From contig NZ_LMSE01000001.1 in NCBI RefSeq assembly GCF_001428065.1, forward strand, positions 309,455 through 373,454: a DNA stretch of 64,000 nucleotides. The letters run 5' to 3'. The notes under the pieces were generated by a model. That model saw only the letters and a list, made by a program, of their open reading frames with translations, searched no databases and was not told the origin of the DNA. This document shows positions 39,861 through 48,685 of this stretch, one piece after another. The stretch comes from Nostocoides sp. Soil756. Lineage in GTDB: Bacteria > Actinomycetota > Actinomycetes > Actinomycetales > Dermatophilaceae. How positions within the stretch are numbered: position 1 is the stretch's first letter; every line of letters begins with the position of its first letter. The translations under genes were made by a program, and so were the position numbers.

Positions 39861-40628
39861 TCAGCGCTCGTCGACCATGATGTCGATGGAGTAGTCCTCG
39901 GCCCGGTAGCAGTGGTCGCCGAACTCCACGGCGTTGCCGGAGGCGTCGAAGGCCATCCGGGTCATGGTGAGCACGGGGTGCTGCCCGCGGATCCCGAGGT
40001 TCTTGCGCTCGGTGGGCGTCGGCATCCGGGCGCCGATCGTCTGCTGGGCGACGACGGGCTTGACTCCGCGGGAACGCAGCGCGGCGTACAGGCCGGTGGA
40101 GGCGAGCTCCTCGAGGGTGATGTCGGCGTACTGCGGCGGGAGCCAGTTGTGCATGTAGGCGACAGGGATGTCGTCGGCGGAACGGACCCGGACCACGAGC
40201 AGCAGGGGGGTGTCGGGCTCGAGGTCGAGGGCTGCGGCGGCACGCTCGTCGATGACGGTCTCGTGCCGCACGATCTCGGTGCGGGGGTGGCGACCGTCGC
40301 GGCTCAGGTCGTCCCAGAGTGAGGTCAGCTCGGCCCGGCGGTGGACCTTGCGGTTCGCGACGTGGGTCCCGAGGCCCCGGCGGCGTACCAGGAGGCCCTG
40401 GTCGACCATCTCCTGGATGGCACGGCGCACGGTGGGGCGCGAGAGCCGGAGCCGCTCCGCGAGGGCCACCTCGTTCTCGAACGGGTCGCCCGGCTGGAGG
40501 GTGCCGTCGCTGATCGCGCCGCTCAGCTGCTCGGCGAGCTGGTGGTACAGCGGCACGGGTGAGTCACGGTCGATACGGACGTCCACCAGGTGCGTGCTCA
40601 CGAGGAGCACTGTAGACAGTTCCGGCAC
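39861..40628 (-). CDS. iolR: GntR family (HutC/UTRA) regulator, probable IolR
   Basis: 255 residues. The N-terminal winged helix is VPLYHQLAEQLSGAISDGTLQPGDPFENEVALAERLRLSRPTVRRAIQEMVDQGLLVRRRG; the C-terminal UTRA ligand domain covers residues 95-245. It is divergent from iolC1, with a decamer matching the Corynebacterium IolR site between them, so it is probably the repressor of the inositol genes. The start is uncertain: GTG 40628 gives this length, while GTG 40601 would place the inverted repeat ACTGT-AG-ACAGT (40609-40620) just upstream of the gene. Confidence 0.85.
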   Translation of the reverse strand: MPELSTVLLVSTHLVDVRIDRDSPVPLYHQLAEQLSGAISDGTLQPGDPFENEVALAERLRLSRPTVRRAIQEMVDQGLLVRRRGLGTHVANRKVHRRAELTSLWDDLSRDGRHPRTEIVRHETVIDERAAAALDLEPDTPLLLVVRVRSADDIPVAYMHNWLPPQYADITLEELASTGLYAALRSRGVKPVVAQQTIGARMPTPTERKNLGIRGQHPVLTMTRMAFDASGNAVEFGDHCYRAEDYSIDIMVDER

Positions 40629-40680
40629 GCATGTCCGGACCCCTCCGTTGTCCTTTCCTCCGGAGGTTTTGAGATCAGAA

Positions 40681-40725
40681 TGTTAGGACAATTGCTTGAC
40701 AGTGTGTTCGTCCCCCGGTCAGAGT
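40681..40725 (+). promoter_or_regulatory. iolC1 promoter with IolR-type operator
   Basis: TGTTAGGACA (40681-40690; reverse strand TGTCCTAACA) fits KGWCHTRACA exactly. TTGACA (40696-40701), 18 bases and CAGAGT (40720-40725) form the promoter. The same operator lies on the upstream side of gntR, so both directions could be controlled. Confidence 0.7.
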
Positions 40726-40779
40726 GGGTGGACGGATGCGCCCCGGAGGCATGTGGCGCTCGACACGAAGGAGTGCCGG

Positions 40780-41766
40780 ATGCGGATCGGTCAGGCAGGG
40801 ACGCCACAGGGCGCACCCGACCTCCTGGCCATCGGTCGCACCGGGGTCGACGTCTACCCTCTCGAGCACGGGGTGGGCCTGGAGGACGTCCAGACCTTCA
40901 AGAAGTTCCTCGGGGGAAGCGCGACCAACGTGGCGGTCGCCACGGCCCGCCACGGCCGGCGCGTCGCGCTCGTCACCAAGGTGGGCGACGACCCCTTCGG
41001 CCGCTACGTCCGCCGCGAGGCCGCCCGGCTGGGGGTGGACCCCCGGTACGTGTCGGTCGTGAAAGGCGCCGGGCCCCCGACGCCGGTCACCTTCTGCGAG
41101 GTCTTCCCCCCGGACGACTTCCCGCTCCACTTCTACCGCTACCCCGTCGCCCCGGACCTGCTGCTGACCACCGACGACCTCCCCCTCGACGCCGTGCGCG
41201 AGGCGCAGGTGTTCTGGGCGACCGTCACCGGCCTGTCCCAGGAGCCGTCGCGCAGCACGCACTTCGCGGCCTGGGAGGCGCGCGGACGCCGCCGGCACAC
41301 CGTCCTCGACCTCGACTACCGCCCGATGTTCTGGAGCGAGCCCGCCGAGGCCCGCGAGCAGGTCGGCCGCGCCCTGGAGCACGTGACGGTCGCGGTGGGC
41401 AACCGTGAGGAGTGCGAGGTCGCGGTCGGTGAGACCGACAGCGGACGCGCCACCGACGCCCTTCTCGACCGCGGGATCGAGCTGGCCGTGGTCAAGCAGG
41501 GACCCCGGGGGGTGCTGGCCGCCACCCGTGACGAGCGGATCGAGGTGGCGCCCACCCCGATCAGAGTCGTCAACGGGCTCGGGGCCGGGGACGCCTTCGG
41601 CGGGGCGCTGGTGCACGGTCTGCTCGCCGGGTGGGACCTGCGCCGCACCGTGGAGTTCGCGAGCGTCGCCGGGGCCATCGTCGCCGCGCGGCTCGAGTGC
41701 TCCACGGCGATGCCGACGACGTACGAGGTCGAGGCCGTCCTCGCCGAGCGGGAGGCCGGGTCGTGA
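40780..41766 (+). CDS. iolC: 5-dehydro-2-deoxygluconokinase (IolC), copy 1
   Basis: 328 residues with AAGGAG seven bases before the ATG. It is a PfkB-family kinase: N-terminal motif FLGGSATNVAVATARHG and C-terminal GLGAGDAFGGALVHGLLAG with catalytic Asp271. It phosphorylates 5-dehydro-2-deoxy-D-gluconate, the fifth step of myo-inositol breakdown. It is the first gene of a polycistronic unit; the stop overlaps the next start (GTGA). A second, diverged copy lies at 51701. Confidence 0.9.
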   Translation: MRIGQAGTPQGAPDLLAIGRTGVDVYPLEHGVGLEDVQTFKKFLGGSATNVAVATARHGRRVALVTKVGDDPFGRYVRREAARLGVDPRYVSVVKGAGPPTPVTFCEVFPPDDFPLHFYRYPVAPDLLLTTDDLPLDAVREAQVFWATVTGLSQEPSRSTHFAAWEARGRRRHTVLDLDYRPMFWSEPAEAREQVGRALEHVTVAVGNREECEVAVGETDSGRATDALLDRGIELAVVKQGPRGVLAATRDERIEVAPTPIRVVNGLGAGDAFGGALVHGLLAGWDLRRTVEFASVAGAIVAARLECSTAMPTTYEVEAVLAEREAGS

Positions 41767-42659
41767 GCCCTTTCCACCCCGTGTCCCGGGCGGATCTGAG
41801 CACCGTCCGCGCCGGCGCCGCCCACCGCATCGGCGAGGCGTGGGACGCCCGACGGCGCCGCCCCCTGCTGGGTGACGACGGCCGGCTCCTGGTCGTCGCG
41901 GCCGACCACCCGGCCCGCGGCGCCCTCGGGGTCCGCCAGGACGCGATGGCGATGGCCAGCCGCTCCGACTTCCTCGACCGCCTCGCGACGGCCGTCTCCC
42001 GCCCCGGGGTCGACGGCGTGCTCGGCACCGCGGACGTGCTCGACGACCTGCTGCTGCTCGGCGCGCTGGAGGGCAAGGTGGTCATCGGCTCGATGAACCG
42101 CGGCGGTCTCCAGGGCGCGGTCTTCGAGCTCGACGACCGCTTCACCGGGTACACGGCCGACGAGATCGCGGCGCGGGGGCTCGAGGGCGGCAAGATGCTC
42201 ACCCGGATCGCCCTCGGCGACCCCGGTACCGCCGGGACCCTCGAGGCCAGTGCGCGGGCCATCACCGACCTGGCCGCCCGAGGGCTGATGGCGATGGTCG
42301 AGCCGTTCTGGTCGGTGCTCGAGGACGGCCGGGTGCGCAACCTGCTCGACCCCGACTCCACGATCCGGTCGATCCACGTCGCGTCGGGCCTCGGCGCCTC
42401 GAGCGCCCATACCTGGCTCAAGCTGCCCGTCGTCGACGACCTGCCGCGCGTCATGGACGCCACGACGCTGCCCACCCTGCTGCTCGGCGGCGATCCCCAG
42501 GGCCACCCCGACGACAGCTACGCCGCGTGGGCCCGGGCGCTCGAGATCCCGGCGGTCCGCGGCCTCGTCGTCGGGCGCGCGCTGCTCTACCCCCCGGGGG
42601 GCGACGTCGCCGCGGCCGTCGACATCGCGGCCGACCTCGTCCACGGAGCGCGCCGATGA
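41763..42659 (+). CDS. Cgl0159-family TIM-barrel protein, possible IolJ-type aldolase, copy 1
   Basis: 298 residues from a GTG overlapping iolC1. The sequence is class I aldolase-like (DeoC/LacD fold): LLVVAADHPARGALG, GVDGVLGTADVLDDLLLLGAL, IGSMNRGGL, then ASSAHTWLKLPV with Lys220, a candidate Schiff-base lysine, and PAVRGLVVGRALLYP. Relatives sit next to iolC in actinobacteria. The inositol pathway needs an aldolase that splits 2-deoxy-5-keto-gluconate 6-phosphate; no classical IolJ is present in this window, so this protein is a good candidate. Confidence 0.75.
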   Translation: MSPFHPVSRADLSTVRAGAAHRIGEAWDARRRRPLLGDDGRLLVVAADHPARGALGVRQDAMAMASRSDFLDRLATAVSRPGVDGVLGTADVLDDLLLLGALEGKVVIGSMNRGGLQGAVFELDDRFTGYTADEIAARGLEGGKMLTRIALGDPGTAGTLEASARAITDLAARGLMAMVEPFWSVLEDGRVRNLLDPDSTIRSIHVASGLGASSAHTWLKLPVVDDLPRVMDATTLPTLLLGGDPQGHPDDSYAAWARALEIPAVRGLVVGRALLYPPGGDVAAAVDIAADLVHGARR

Positions 42660-42856
42660 GCCGCGCCGGGACCGACCTGCTCGTCCCCGCCCCCGCCAGG
42701 GGGTGGAGGGCCCCGGCCGGTCCGGCCGGCCGGCCGGCCTCGACGACCCGGGCCCACGAGGCCCACCACCGACCCCGGGCCGCGCCGCGGCCCCCCGTCG
42801 CGCTCGCGGAGGTCCCCGACCGGGGCCCGCGCGGGAGGGGGGAGGAGACGGGCTGA
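42656..42856 (+). CDS. Possible short coupled gene or remnant, 66 residues
   Basis: The ATG overlaps the preceding stop (ATGA), the coupling pattern used throughout this operon. The product is Pro/Arg/Ala-rich and of low complexity, with no domain. In the second operon this position (after the paralogous aldolase-like gene) is held by iolB, so it could be what remains after loss of an iolB copy; I cannot show homology. Confidence 0.3.
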   Translation: MSRAGTDLLVPAPARGWRAPAGPAGRPASTTRAHEAHHRPRAAPRPPVALAEVPDRGPRGRGEETG

Positions 42857-42928
42857 GCGGCCATCGGCGGCCCGTCCCAGCACCCCAGGACCCACTCCGC
42901 AGGACCAGCAGTACCCATCCACACGACG

Positions 42929-42945
42929 CCGCTTCGACGAAGCGG
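42929..42945 (+). repeat. 7-bp hairpin just upstream of the ABC binding-protein gene
   Basis: CCGCTTC and GAAGCGG flank GAC, 21 bases before the ATG. An intercistronic hairpin here could stabilise the downstream message, as binding proteins need higher expression. Confidence 0.4.
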
Positions 42946-42966
42946 TGATGTTCGAAAGGCACCTCG

Positions 42967-43962
42967 ATGATTCGCAAGAAGACCACCGCGGCGGTAGCGA
43001 TCGCGCTGGCCACCGCGCTCTCCCTCGCCGCCTGCTCCTCCTCCGGGGGCAAGCAGGAGACCACGTCCGGCGGCAGCAACGCGGGCGTCGCCGACACCCC
43101 GAAGATGACCGTCGCCATGATCACCCACCAGGCCCCGGGCGACACGTTCTGGGACATCATCCGCAAGGGTGCCGAGGCCGCCGCGGCCAAGGACAACATC
43201 AACCTGGACTACTCCAACGACCCCGACGCCACCAAGCAGGCCCAGCTCATCCAGGCCGCCATCGACAAGAAGGTCGACGGCATCGCCGTCACCGACCCGA
43301 ACACCGGCGCCCTCGGCTCGGCCATCAAGGCGGCGGTCGCGGCCGGCATCCCGGTGACCATGTTCAACGCCGGCGGCAACGACGCGCTCGGGCTCGGTGC
43401 CATCGGCTACTTCGGCCAGGGCGAGTTCGAGGCCGGCGTCGGCGCCGGCAAGAAGATCGTCTCCGAGGGTGGCAAGAACATCCTCTGTGTGATCCAGGAG
43501 CAGGGCCAGCAGCAGCTCGAGGACCGCTGCGACGGCGTCATCAAGGGCGCCGAGGGCGCCAAGGTCTCGCGTCTGTACGTCAACGGCCGGGACGACTCGG
43601 CGGTCACCACCTCGATCCAGGCCAAGCTGACCGAGGACCCGAGCATCGACTGGGTGCTCGCCCTGGGTGCGCCGTTCGCCCTCGACGCCGTCAAGTCGGT
43701 CCAGCAGGCCGGCAGCAAGGCCAAGATCGGCACCTTCGACACCAACAAGGAGCTCGTCGGCGCCATCAAGGACGGCAAGGTCGCCTTCGCGATCGACCAG
43801 CAGCCCTACCTCCAGGGCTACCTGGCCGTCGACGCGCTGTGGCTCTACAACACCAACGGCAACACCATCGGCGGCGGCGAGAACGTCGCGACCGGCCCCG
43901 CGTTCATCGACGCCTCCAACGTCGAGAAGGTCGCGAAGTTCGCGGCCAACGGGACCCGGTGA
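42967..43962 (+). CDS. Sugar/inositol ABC transporter substrate-binding lipoprotein
   Basis: 331 residues. The lipoprotein signal peptide has lipobox LAAC (Cys23). The mature protein is a type I periplasmic-binding fold (PBP4-like, ribose-binding class): KMTVAMITHQAPGDTFWDIIRKGAEAAA, VDGIAVTDPNTGALGSAIKAAVAAGIPVTMFNAGG. It would bind the cyclitol outside the membrane. An AAAGG site lies upstream. The permease, ATPase and iolG genes follow. Confidence 0.92.
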   Translation: MIRKKTTAAVAIALATALSLAACSSSGGKQETTSGGSNAGVADTPKMTVAMITHQAPGDTFWDIIRKGAEAAAAKDNINLDYSNDPDATKQAQLIQAAIDKKVDGIAVTDPNTGALGSAIKAAVAAGIPVTMFNAGGNDALGLGAIGYFGQGEFEAGVGAGKKIVSEGGKNILCVIQEQGQQQLEDRCDGVIKGAEGAKVSRLYVNGRDDSAVTTSIQAKLTEDPSIDWVLALGAPFALDAVKSVQQAGSKAKIGTFDTNKELVGAIKDGKVAFAIDQQPYLQGYLAVDALWLYNTNGNTIGGGENVATGPAFIDASNVEKVAKFAANGTR

Positions 43963-43968
43963 CCTGAG

Positions 43969-45006
43969 GTGTCCAACGTCACGACCACACCCGCCGACGA
44001 CCGGGTCGGCACCCGTTCCTCGTTCTCCACGACCCTCGCCCGGCCGGAGGTGGGGGCCCTGCTGGCTGCCATCGCCGTCGCCGTGCTCTTCTTCGCGGTC
44101 GCCCCGGCGTTCCGCAACGTCGGGAACATCGGGACGATCCTCTACGGCTCCTCGACGATCGGCATCATGGCCGTCGTCGTCGCGCTGCTGATGATCGGCG
44201 GCGAGTTCGACCTGTCGGCGGGTGTGGCCGTGACGACCTCCGCGCTGATGGCCGCCCACACGGCGTGGTACTTCAGCCTCAACGTGTGGGTCGGCATCGG
44301 GGCGGCGCTCGTGCTGTCCCTCGCGATCGGCGCCTTCAACGGGTGGCTGCTCCACAAGACCGGGTTGCCGAGCTTCCTGGTGACCCTCGGGACGTTCTTC
44401 GTCCTGCAGGGTGCGAACCTCGCGATGACCCGGCTCATCGCGGGCGGTGTGTCGTCGAACGCGCTCAACGACCTCGACGGCTTCGACAGCGCCCACGCCG
44501 TGTTCGCCTCGTCCGTGACCCTCGGGCCGGTCGAGGTGAAGATCCCGGTCATCTACTGGATCGTGATGGCCGTCATCGCCGGCGCGCTGCTGCTGCGCAC
44601 CCACTACGGCAACTGGATCTTCGCCGTCGGCGGCGACTCGGCGGCCGCGCGCGCCGTCGGGGTGCCCGTCACCGCCACGAAGGTCTTCCTCTTCATGGGG
44701 GTCGGCTTCGGCGCCTGGGTGCTCGGCATGCACAACCTCTTCGAGTACAACAACGTGCAGTCGGGCCAGGGCGTCGGCTACGAGTTCGTCTACATCATCG
44801 CGGCCGTCATCGGCGGGTGCACCCTCACCGGGGGGTACGGCTCCGTCGTCGGAGCCGCCATCGGGGCGCTGATCTTCGGGATGACCCAGCTCGGCATCAC
44901 CTACGCCGGCTGGAACGTCGACTGGTTCAAGACCTTCCTCGGCGTCATGCTCATCGCCTCGGTGCTGGTCAACATGTACGTCAAGCGGAAGGCGGAGGGC
45001 CGATGA
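43969..45006 (+). CDS. ABC transporter permease (ribose/inositol class)
   Basis: 345 residues from a GTG with the spacing GAG GTG six bases after the previous stop. Eight or more hydrophobic spans run through the protein, with the RbsC-type signature [23 protein letters not shown] and [27 protein letters not shown]. It forms the membrane channel for the binding protein just upstream. Its stop overlaps the ATPase start. Confidence 0.93.
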   Translation: MSNVTTTPADDRVGTRSSFSTTLARPEVGALLAAIAVAVLFFAVAPAFRNVGNIGTILYGSSTIGIMAVVVALLMIGGEFDLSAGVAVTTSALMAAHTAWYFSLNVWVGIGAALVLSLAIGAFNGWLLHKTGLPSFLVTLGTFFVLQGANLAMTRLIAGGVSSNALNDLDGFDSAHAVFASSVTLGPVEVKIPVIYWIVMAVIAGALLLRTHYGNWIFAVGGDSAAARAVGVPVTATKVFLFMGVGFGAWVLGMHNLFEYNNVQSGQGVGYEFVYIIAAVIGGCTLTGGYGSVVGAAIGALIFGMTQLGITYAGWNVDWFKTFLGVMLIASVLVNMYVKRKAEGR

Positions 45007-45884
45007 GCGCGCTCGAGGACACCACGGTCGACCGGAGCACCACGCCCGTCCTGGAGCTGGTCGACTGCGGCAAGCACTACGGCAACGTCCACGCGCTGCG
45101 CGGGGTGAACCTCAGCGTCCGCCAGGGCGAGGTCACCTGCGTGCTCGGCGACAACGGAGCCGGCAAGTCCACCCTCATCAAGATCATCTCGGGCCTGCAC
45201 GACTACACCGAGGGCTCGATGAAGCTCAACGGCATCGTGCGCCAGTTCAACTCCCCGCGCGTCGCCCAGGCGCTCGGCATCGCCACGGTGTACCAGGACC
45301 TCGCGCTCGCCCCGCTCATGTCGGTGTGGCGCAACTTCTTCCTCGGCAACGAGGTCCGCAAGGGCCCGTTCCTCGCCATCCCCGAGATGAAGCGGGTCGC
45401 CGGGGAGGAGCTGACCAAGATGGGGATCGTCATCCCCGACCTCGACCGGCCGGTCAGCAGCCTCTCGGGCGGCCAGCGGCAGGTCATCGCGATCGCCCGG
45501 GCGATCTACTTCGGGGCCAAGGTCATCATCCTCGACGAGCCGACGGCGGCCCTGGGCGTCAAGCAGTCGGGCGTCGTCCTCAAGTACATCGTCAAGGCAC
45601 GCGACGCGGGGCTCGGGGTCATCTTCATCACCCACAACCCGCACCACGCGTACCTCGTCGGCAACCACTTCGTCATCCTCAAGCTGGGCCGCGTCGTGCT
45701 CGACGCGCGCCGTGACGAGCTGACCCTGGAGCAGCTGACCGGCGAGATGGCCGGCGGCCAGGAGCTCGCCGAGCTGAGCCACGAGCTCCAGGGCCAGGAC
45801 CCGAGCGGGGCCGCGCCGGCGGCGGAGGCCGCGCCCGACCGCACCGGAGACGCCGGCCCCGCGCGGGAGGAGAAGAGGACGTGA
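45003..45884 (+). CDS. ABC transporter ATP-binding protein, single nucleotide-binding domain
   Basis: 293 residues. Walker [10 protein letters not shown], signature [14 protein letters not shown] and Walker [13 protein letters not shown] are all present, with the H-loop THN. Many ribose-type systems carry a fused double ATPase; this one has a single domain, so it should act as a homodimer. The C-terminal tail is Ala/Glu-rich. It overlaps permease and iolG by four bases each. Confidence 0.92.
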   Translation: MSALEDTTVDRSTTPVLELVDCGKHYGNVHALRGVNLSVRQGEVTCVLGDNGAGKSTLIKIISGLHDYTEGSMKLNGIVRQFNSPRVAQALGIATVYQDLALAPLMSVWRNFFLGNEVRKGPFLAIPEMKRVAGEELTKMGIVIPDLDRPVSSLSGGQRQVIAIARAIYFGAKVIILDEPTAALGVKQSGVVLKYIVKARDAGLGVIFITHNPHHAYLVGNHFVILKLGRVVLDARRDELTLEQLTGEMAGGQELAELSHELQGQDPSGAAPAAEAAPDRTGDAGPAREEKRT

Positions 45885-46906
45885 GCGAGCCGGAGCTGCG
45901 CGTCGGGATCATCGGCGTCGGGATGATGGGCGCCGACCACGCGGAGCGGGTCGCCCGCCGTGTCTCGGGGGCCCGGCTGGTGGCCGTGTCCGACCCGGAC
46001 ACCGCCCGGGCCGGCGCCCTCGCCGCTCGCTTCGACGGGGTGCGGGCGATCGGGGACCCGCTGGACCTCGTGGCTGACGACGACGTGGACGCGGTCGTCA
46101 TCGCGTCGCCGGGTTTCGCCCACGAGGAGCAGGTGCTCGCCTGTCTCGAGCACGGCAAGCCGACACTCTGCGAGAAGCCGCTGACGATGGACGGCGACTC
46201 CTCCCTCCGCCTCGTCGAGGCCGAGGCGGCCGGTGGTCGCCCGCTGGTCCAGCTCGGGTTCATGCGCCGCTTCGACCCGGAGTACGCGCGGCTCAAGGCG
46301 CTGCTGGACTCCCAGCGGTTCGGGCGGCTCCTCGTGCTGCACAACACCCACCGCAACAAGGACGTCCCGGACTCCTTCCGCTCCGAGATGATCGTGCGCG
46401 ACAGCCTCGTCCACGAGGTCGACGTCGCCCGCTTCCTCTTCGGCGAGGAGATCACCGAGGTCACGGTGTACTGCCCGACCCCCACCAGCGCGGCGGCCGA
46501 GGGGGTCGCGGACCCCCAGGTCTCGGTCTTCCGGATGGCCGGGGGCGCCGTCGTCACCAACGAGGTCTTCGTCCGCAACCAGGTGGGCTACGAGGTCCGC
46601 TGCGAGGCGGTGTGCGAACGTGGCACCGCGATCGCCGGCCGCCCGTGGGGCGACCTCTACACGACGACCACCGACGGGGGCGGGGCTTGGGGCGGGACGG
46701 TGCCCCCGGACTTCACGGCCCGGTTCGCCACCGCCTACGACCTCGAGCTCCAGGCGTGGGCCGACTCGGCCCGCCGGGGTGAGGTCGTCGGCCCCACGAC
46801 GTGGGACGGCTACGCCGCGACCGTCGTCTGCGAGGCGGGGATGGAGTCCCTGGCCTCCGGGGGGCCGGTGACCGTCCGTCTCGTCGCTCGCGGGCCGCGG
46901 AGGTGA
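45881..46906 (+). CDS. iolG: Gfo/Idh/MocA dehydrogenase, probable inositol 2-dehydrogenase, copy 1
   Basis: 341 residues from a GTG. The Rossmann motif is [14 protein letters not shown], followed by EKP with Lys99 (CEKPLTMD). The C-terminal substrate domain has [31 protein letters not shown] and [16 protein letters not shown], where Asp and His of the HEVD block are catalytic, as in IolG. It oxidises inositol to 2-keto-myo-inositol with NAD+. It is the last gene of the first unit. Confidence 0.82.
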   Translation: MSEPELRVGIIGVGMMGADHAERVARRVSGARLVAVSDPDTARAGALAARFDGVRAIGDPLDLVADDDVDAVVIASPGFAHEEQVLACLEHGKPTLCEKPLTMDGDSSLRLVEAEAAGGRPLVQLGFMRRFDPEYARLKALLDSQRFGRLLVLHNTHRNKDVPDSFRSEMIVRDSLVHEVDVARFLFGEEITEVTVYCPTPTSAAAEGVADPQVSVFRMAGGAVVTNEVFVRNQVGYEVRCEAVCERGTAIAGRPWGDLYTTTTDGGGAWGGTVPPDFTARFATAYDLELQAWADSARRGEVVGPTTWDGYAATVVCEAGMESLASGGPVTVRLVARGPRR

Positions 46907-47072
46907 GGCTCGGGTGACGTTCGCTCGCGACCCCTCCCGGGTCCGAGCGGCGACCCCGGCGGACCCGCGGGCCCCGGAGCCGCTACCTGCCCGGCGGCAT
47001 CGAGGGCTATCTTGCGCAGTGGAGGTCCCCGACCGGATCCGGGGTTCCCGCGCCGGTTCGCCCCACACCGTG

Positions 47073-47092
47073 CATGTTAACATGTAAGTACA
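47073..47092 (+). promoter_or_regulatory. IolR-like site upstream of mmsA
   Basis: A perfect palindrome CATGTTAACATG (47073-47084) runs into TGTAAGTACA (47083-47092), whose reverse complement TGTACTTACA differs by one base from the sites at 49802 and 62208. It lies 24 bases before the mmsA start. Confidence 0.5.
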
Positions 47093-47115
47093 TTCACACC
47101 CCGCGGAGGATCACC

Positions 47116-48618
47116 ATGAGCACCCCAACCCGTATCACCCATCTTGTCGCCGGTACGTCCTGGGAGGGGACGGCGGAGCGGACGAGCCCGGTGTTCAACC
47201 CGGCCACGGGTGAGCAGACCGGTGTGTTGGACCTGGCCTCGGCCGAGCTGGTGGGGGAGGTCGTGGCGGGTGCGAAGGAGGCGTGGGCGAACGAGTGGGG
47301 GAGCATCTCCCTCACGAAGCGGACGCAGGTGCTGTTCAAGTTCCGTCAGCTGCTGGATGAGCGCAAGGACGAGATCGCGGCGTTGATCACGGCCGAGCAC
47401 GGCAAGGTCCTCTCGGACGCGGTGGGTGAGGTGACCCGTGGCCTGGAGGTGGCGGAGTTCGCGTGCGGCATCCCGCACCTGCTCAAGGGTGGGTTCACCG
47501 AGAACGCCTCGACCAAGGTGGACGTGTACTCGATCCGGCAGAGCCTGGGGGTGGTGGCGGTGATCAGCCCGTTCAACTTCCCGGCGATGGTGCCGATGTG
47601 GTTCGTCCCGGTGGCGATCGCCACCGGGAACGCGGTGGTGTTGAAGCCGTCGGAGAAGGACCCCTCGGCCGCGATCGCCATTGCGAAGCTGTGGACCGAG
47701 GCCGGGCTGCCGGATGGGGTGATGAACGTGGTCAACGGTGACAAGGAGGCCGTGGATGCGCTGTTGACGCACCCGGATGTGAAGGCGGTCTCGTTCGTGG
47801 GGTCCACCCCGATCGCGAAGTACGTGTACGAGACCGGTACCTCGCACGGGAAGCGGGTGCAGGCGTTGGGGGGTGCGAAGAACCACATGATCGTGCTGCC
47901 GGATGCGGACCTGGACCTGGCCGCCGATGCCGCGGTCAATGCGGGGTTCGGCTCGGCCGGGGAGCGGTGCATGGCGATCTCGGCCCTGGTGGCGGTCGAG
48001 CCGATCGCTGATGACCTGGTCGCGCGGATCACGGACCGGATGGGCAAGCTGGTCACCGGCGACGGGACGCGCGCCTGCGACATGGGGCCGCTGGTCACCC
48101 AGCAGCACCGCGACAAGGTGGCCTCCTACCTCGATGCCGGGGTGGCCGAGGGGGCCACGTTGGTGGTCGACGGGCGTGAGGGTGATGTCGATGCCGAGGG
48201 GGAGGGGTTCTTCCTCAGGCCGACGCTGTTCGACCACGTCACCCCGGGCATGTCGTTGTACCGGGACGAGATCTTCGGCCCGGTGCTGTCGGTGGTGCGG
48301 GCCGGCTCGTATGAAGAGGCGCTGGGTTTGATCAACGCCAACCCGTACGGCAACGGCACCGCGATCTTCACCAACGACGGTGGCGCGGCGCGGCGTTTCC
48401 AGAACGAGGTCGAGGTCGGGATGGTCGGCATCAACGTGCCGATCCCCGTGCCGATGGCGTACTACTCGTTCGGGGGGTGGAAGGACAGCCTGTTCGGTGA
48501 CACCCACGCCCACGGCATGGAGGGTGTGCACTTCTTCACCCGGGGCAAGGTCGTCACCTCCCGGTGGCTCGACCCGAGCCACGGCGGCATCGAGCTCGGC
48601 TTCCCCCAGAACGCCTGA
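47116..48618 (+). CDS. mmsA: Methylmalonate-semialdehyde / malonate-semialdehyde dehydrogenase (IolA)
   Basis: 500 residues from the ATG with GGAGGA five bases upstream. It makes acetyl-CoA from malonate semialdehyde (the last inositol step), or propionyl-CoA from methylmalonate semialdehyde, with CoA and NAD+. SPFNFPAMVPMWF has the conserved Asn; the nucleophile is Cys285 in GERCMA. Codon use stands out: in 47521-47640 valine is GTG eight times and GTC once, with TTG Leu and GAT Asp nearby, whereas neighbours favour GTC/CTC/GAC. This suggests a different history. Confidence 0.96.
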   Translation: MSTPTRITHLVAGTSWEGTAERTSPVFNPATGEQTGVLDLASAELVGEVVAGAKEAWANEWGSISLTKRTQVLFKFRQLLDERKDEIAALITAEHGKVLSDAVGEVTRGLEVAEFACGIPHLLKGGFTENASTKVDVYSIRQSLGVVAVISPFNFPAMVPMWFVPVAIATGNAVVLKPSEKDPSAAIAIAKLWTEAGLPDGVMNVVNGDKEAVDALLTHPDVKAVSFVGSTPIAKYVYETGTSHGKRVQALGGAKNHMIVLPDADLDLAADAAVNAGFGSAGERCMAISALVAVEPIADDLVARITDRMGKLVTGDGTRACDMGPLVTQQHRDKVASYLDAGVAEGATLVVDGREGDVDAEGEGFFLRPTLFDHVTPGMSLYRDEIFGPVLSVVRAGSYEEALGLINANPYGNGTAIFTNDGGAARRFQNEVEVGMVGINVPIPVPMAYYSFGGWKDSLFGDTHAHGMEGVHFFTRGKVVTSRWLDPSHGGIELGFPQNA

Positions 48619-48645
48619 GCGGTGCCCGGGCCACGAGCCCGCGGA

Positions 48646-48676
48646 AAGGCCCCGGACCCTCGCGGTCCGGGGCCTT
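48646..48676. terminator. 13-bp hairpin between convergent mmsA and transaldolase-like genes
   Basis: Arms 48646-48658 and 48664-48676 pair perfectly; ten bases lie between it and the transaldolase-like stop. It is of the same AAGGCCCC family as at 12424 and 20713 and could serve both strands. Confidence 0.7.
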
Positions 48677-48685
48677 CGGCGTAGC

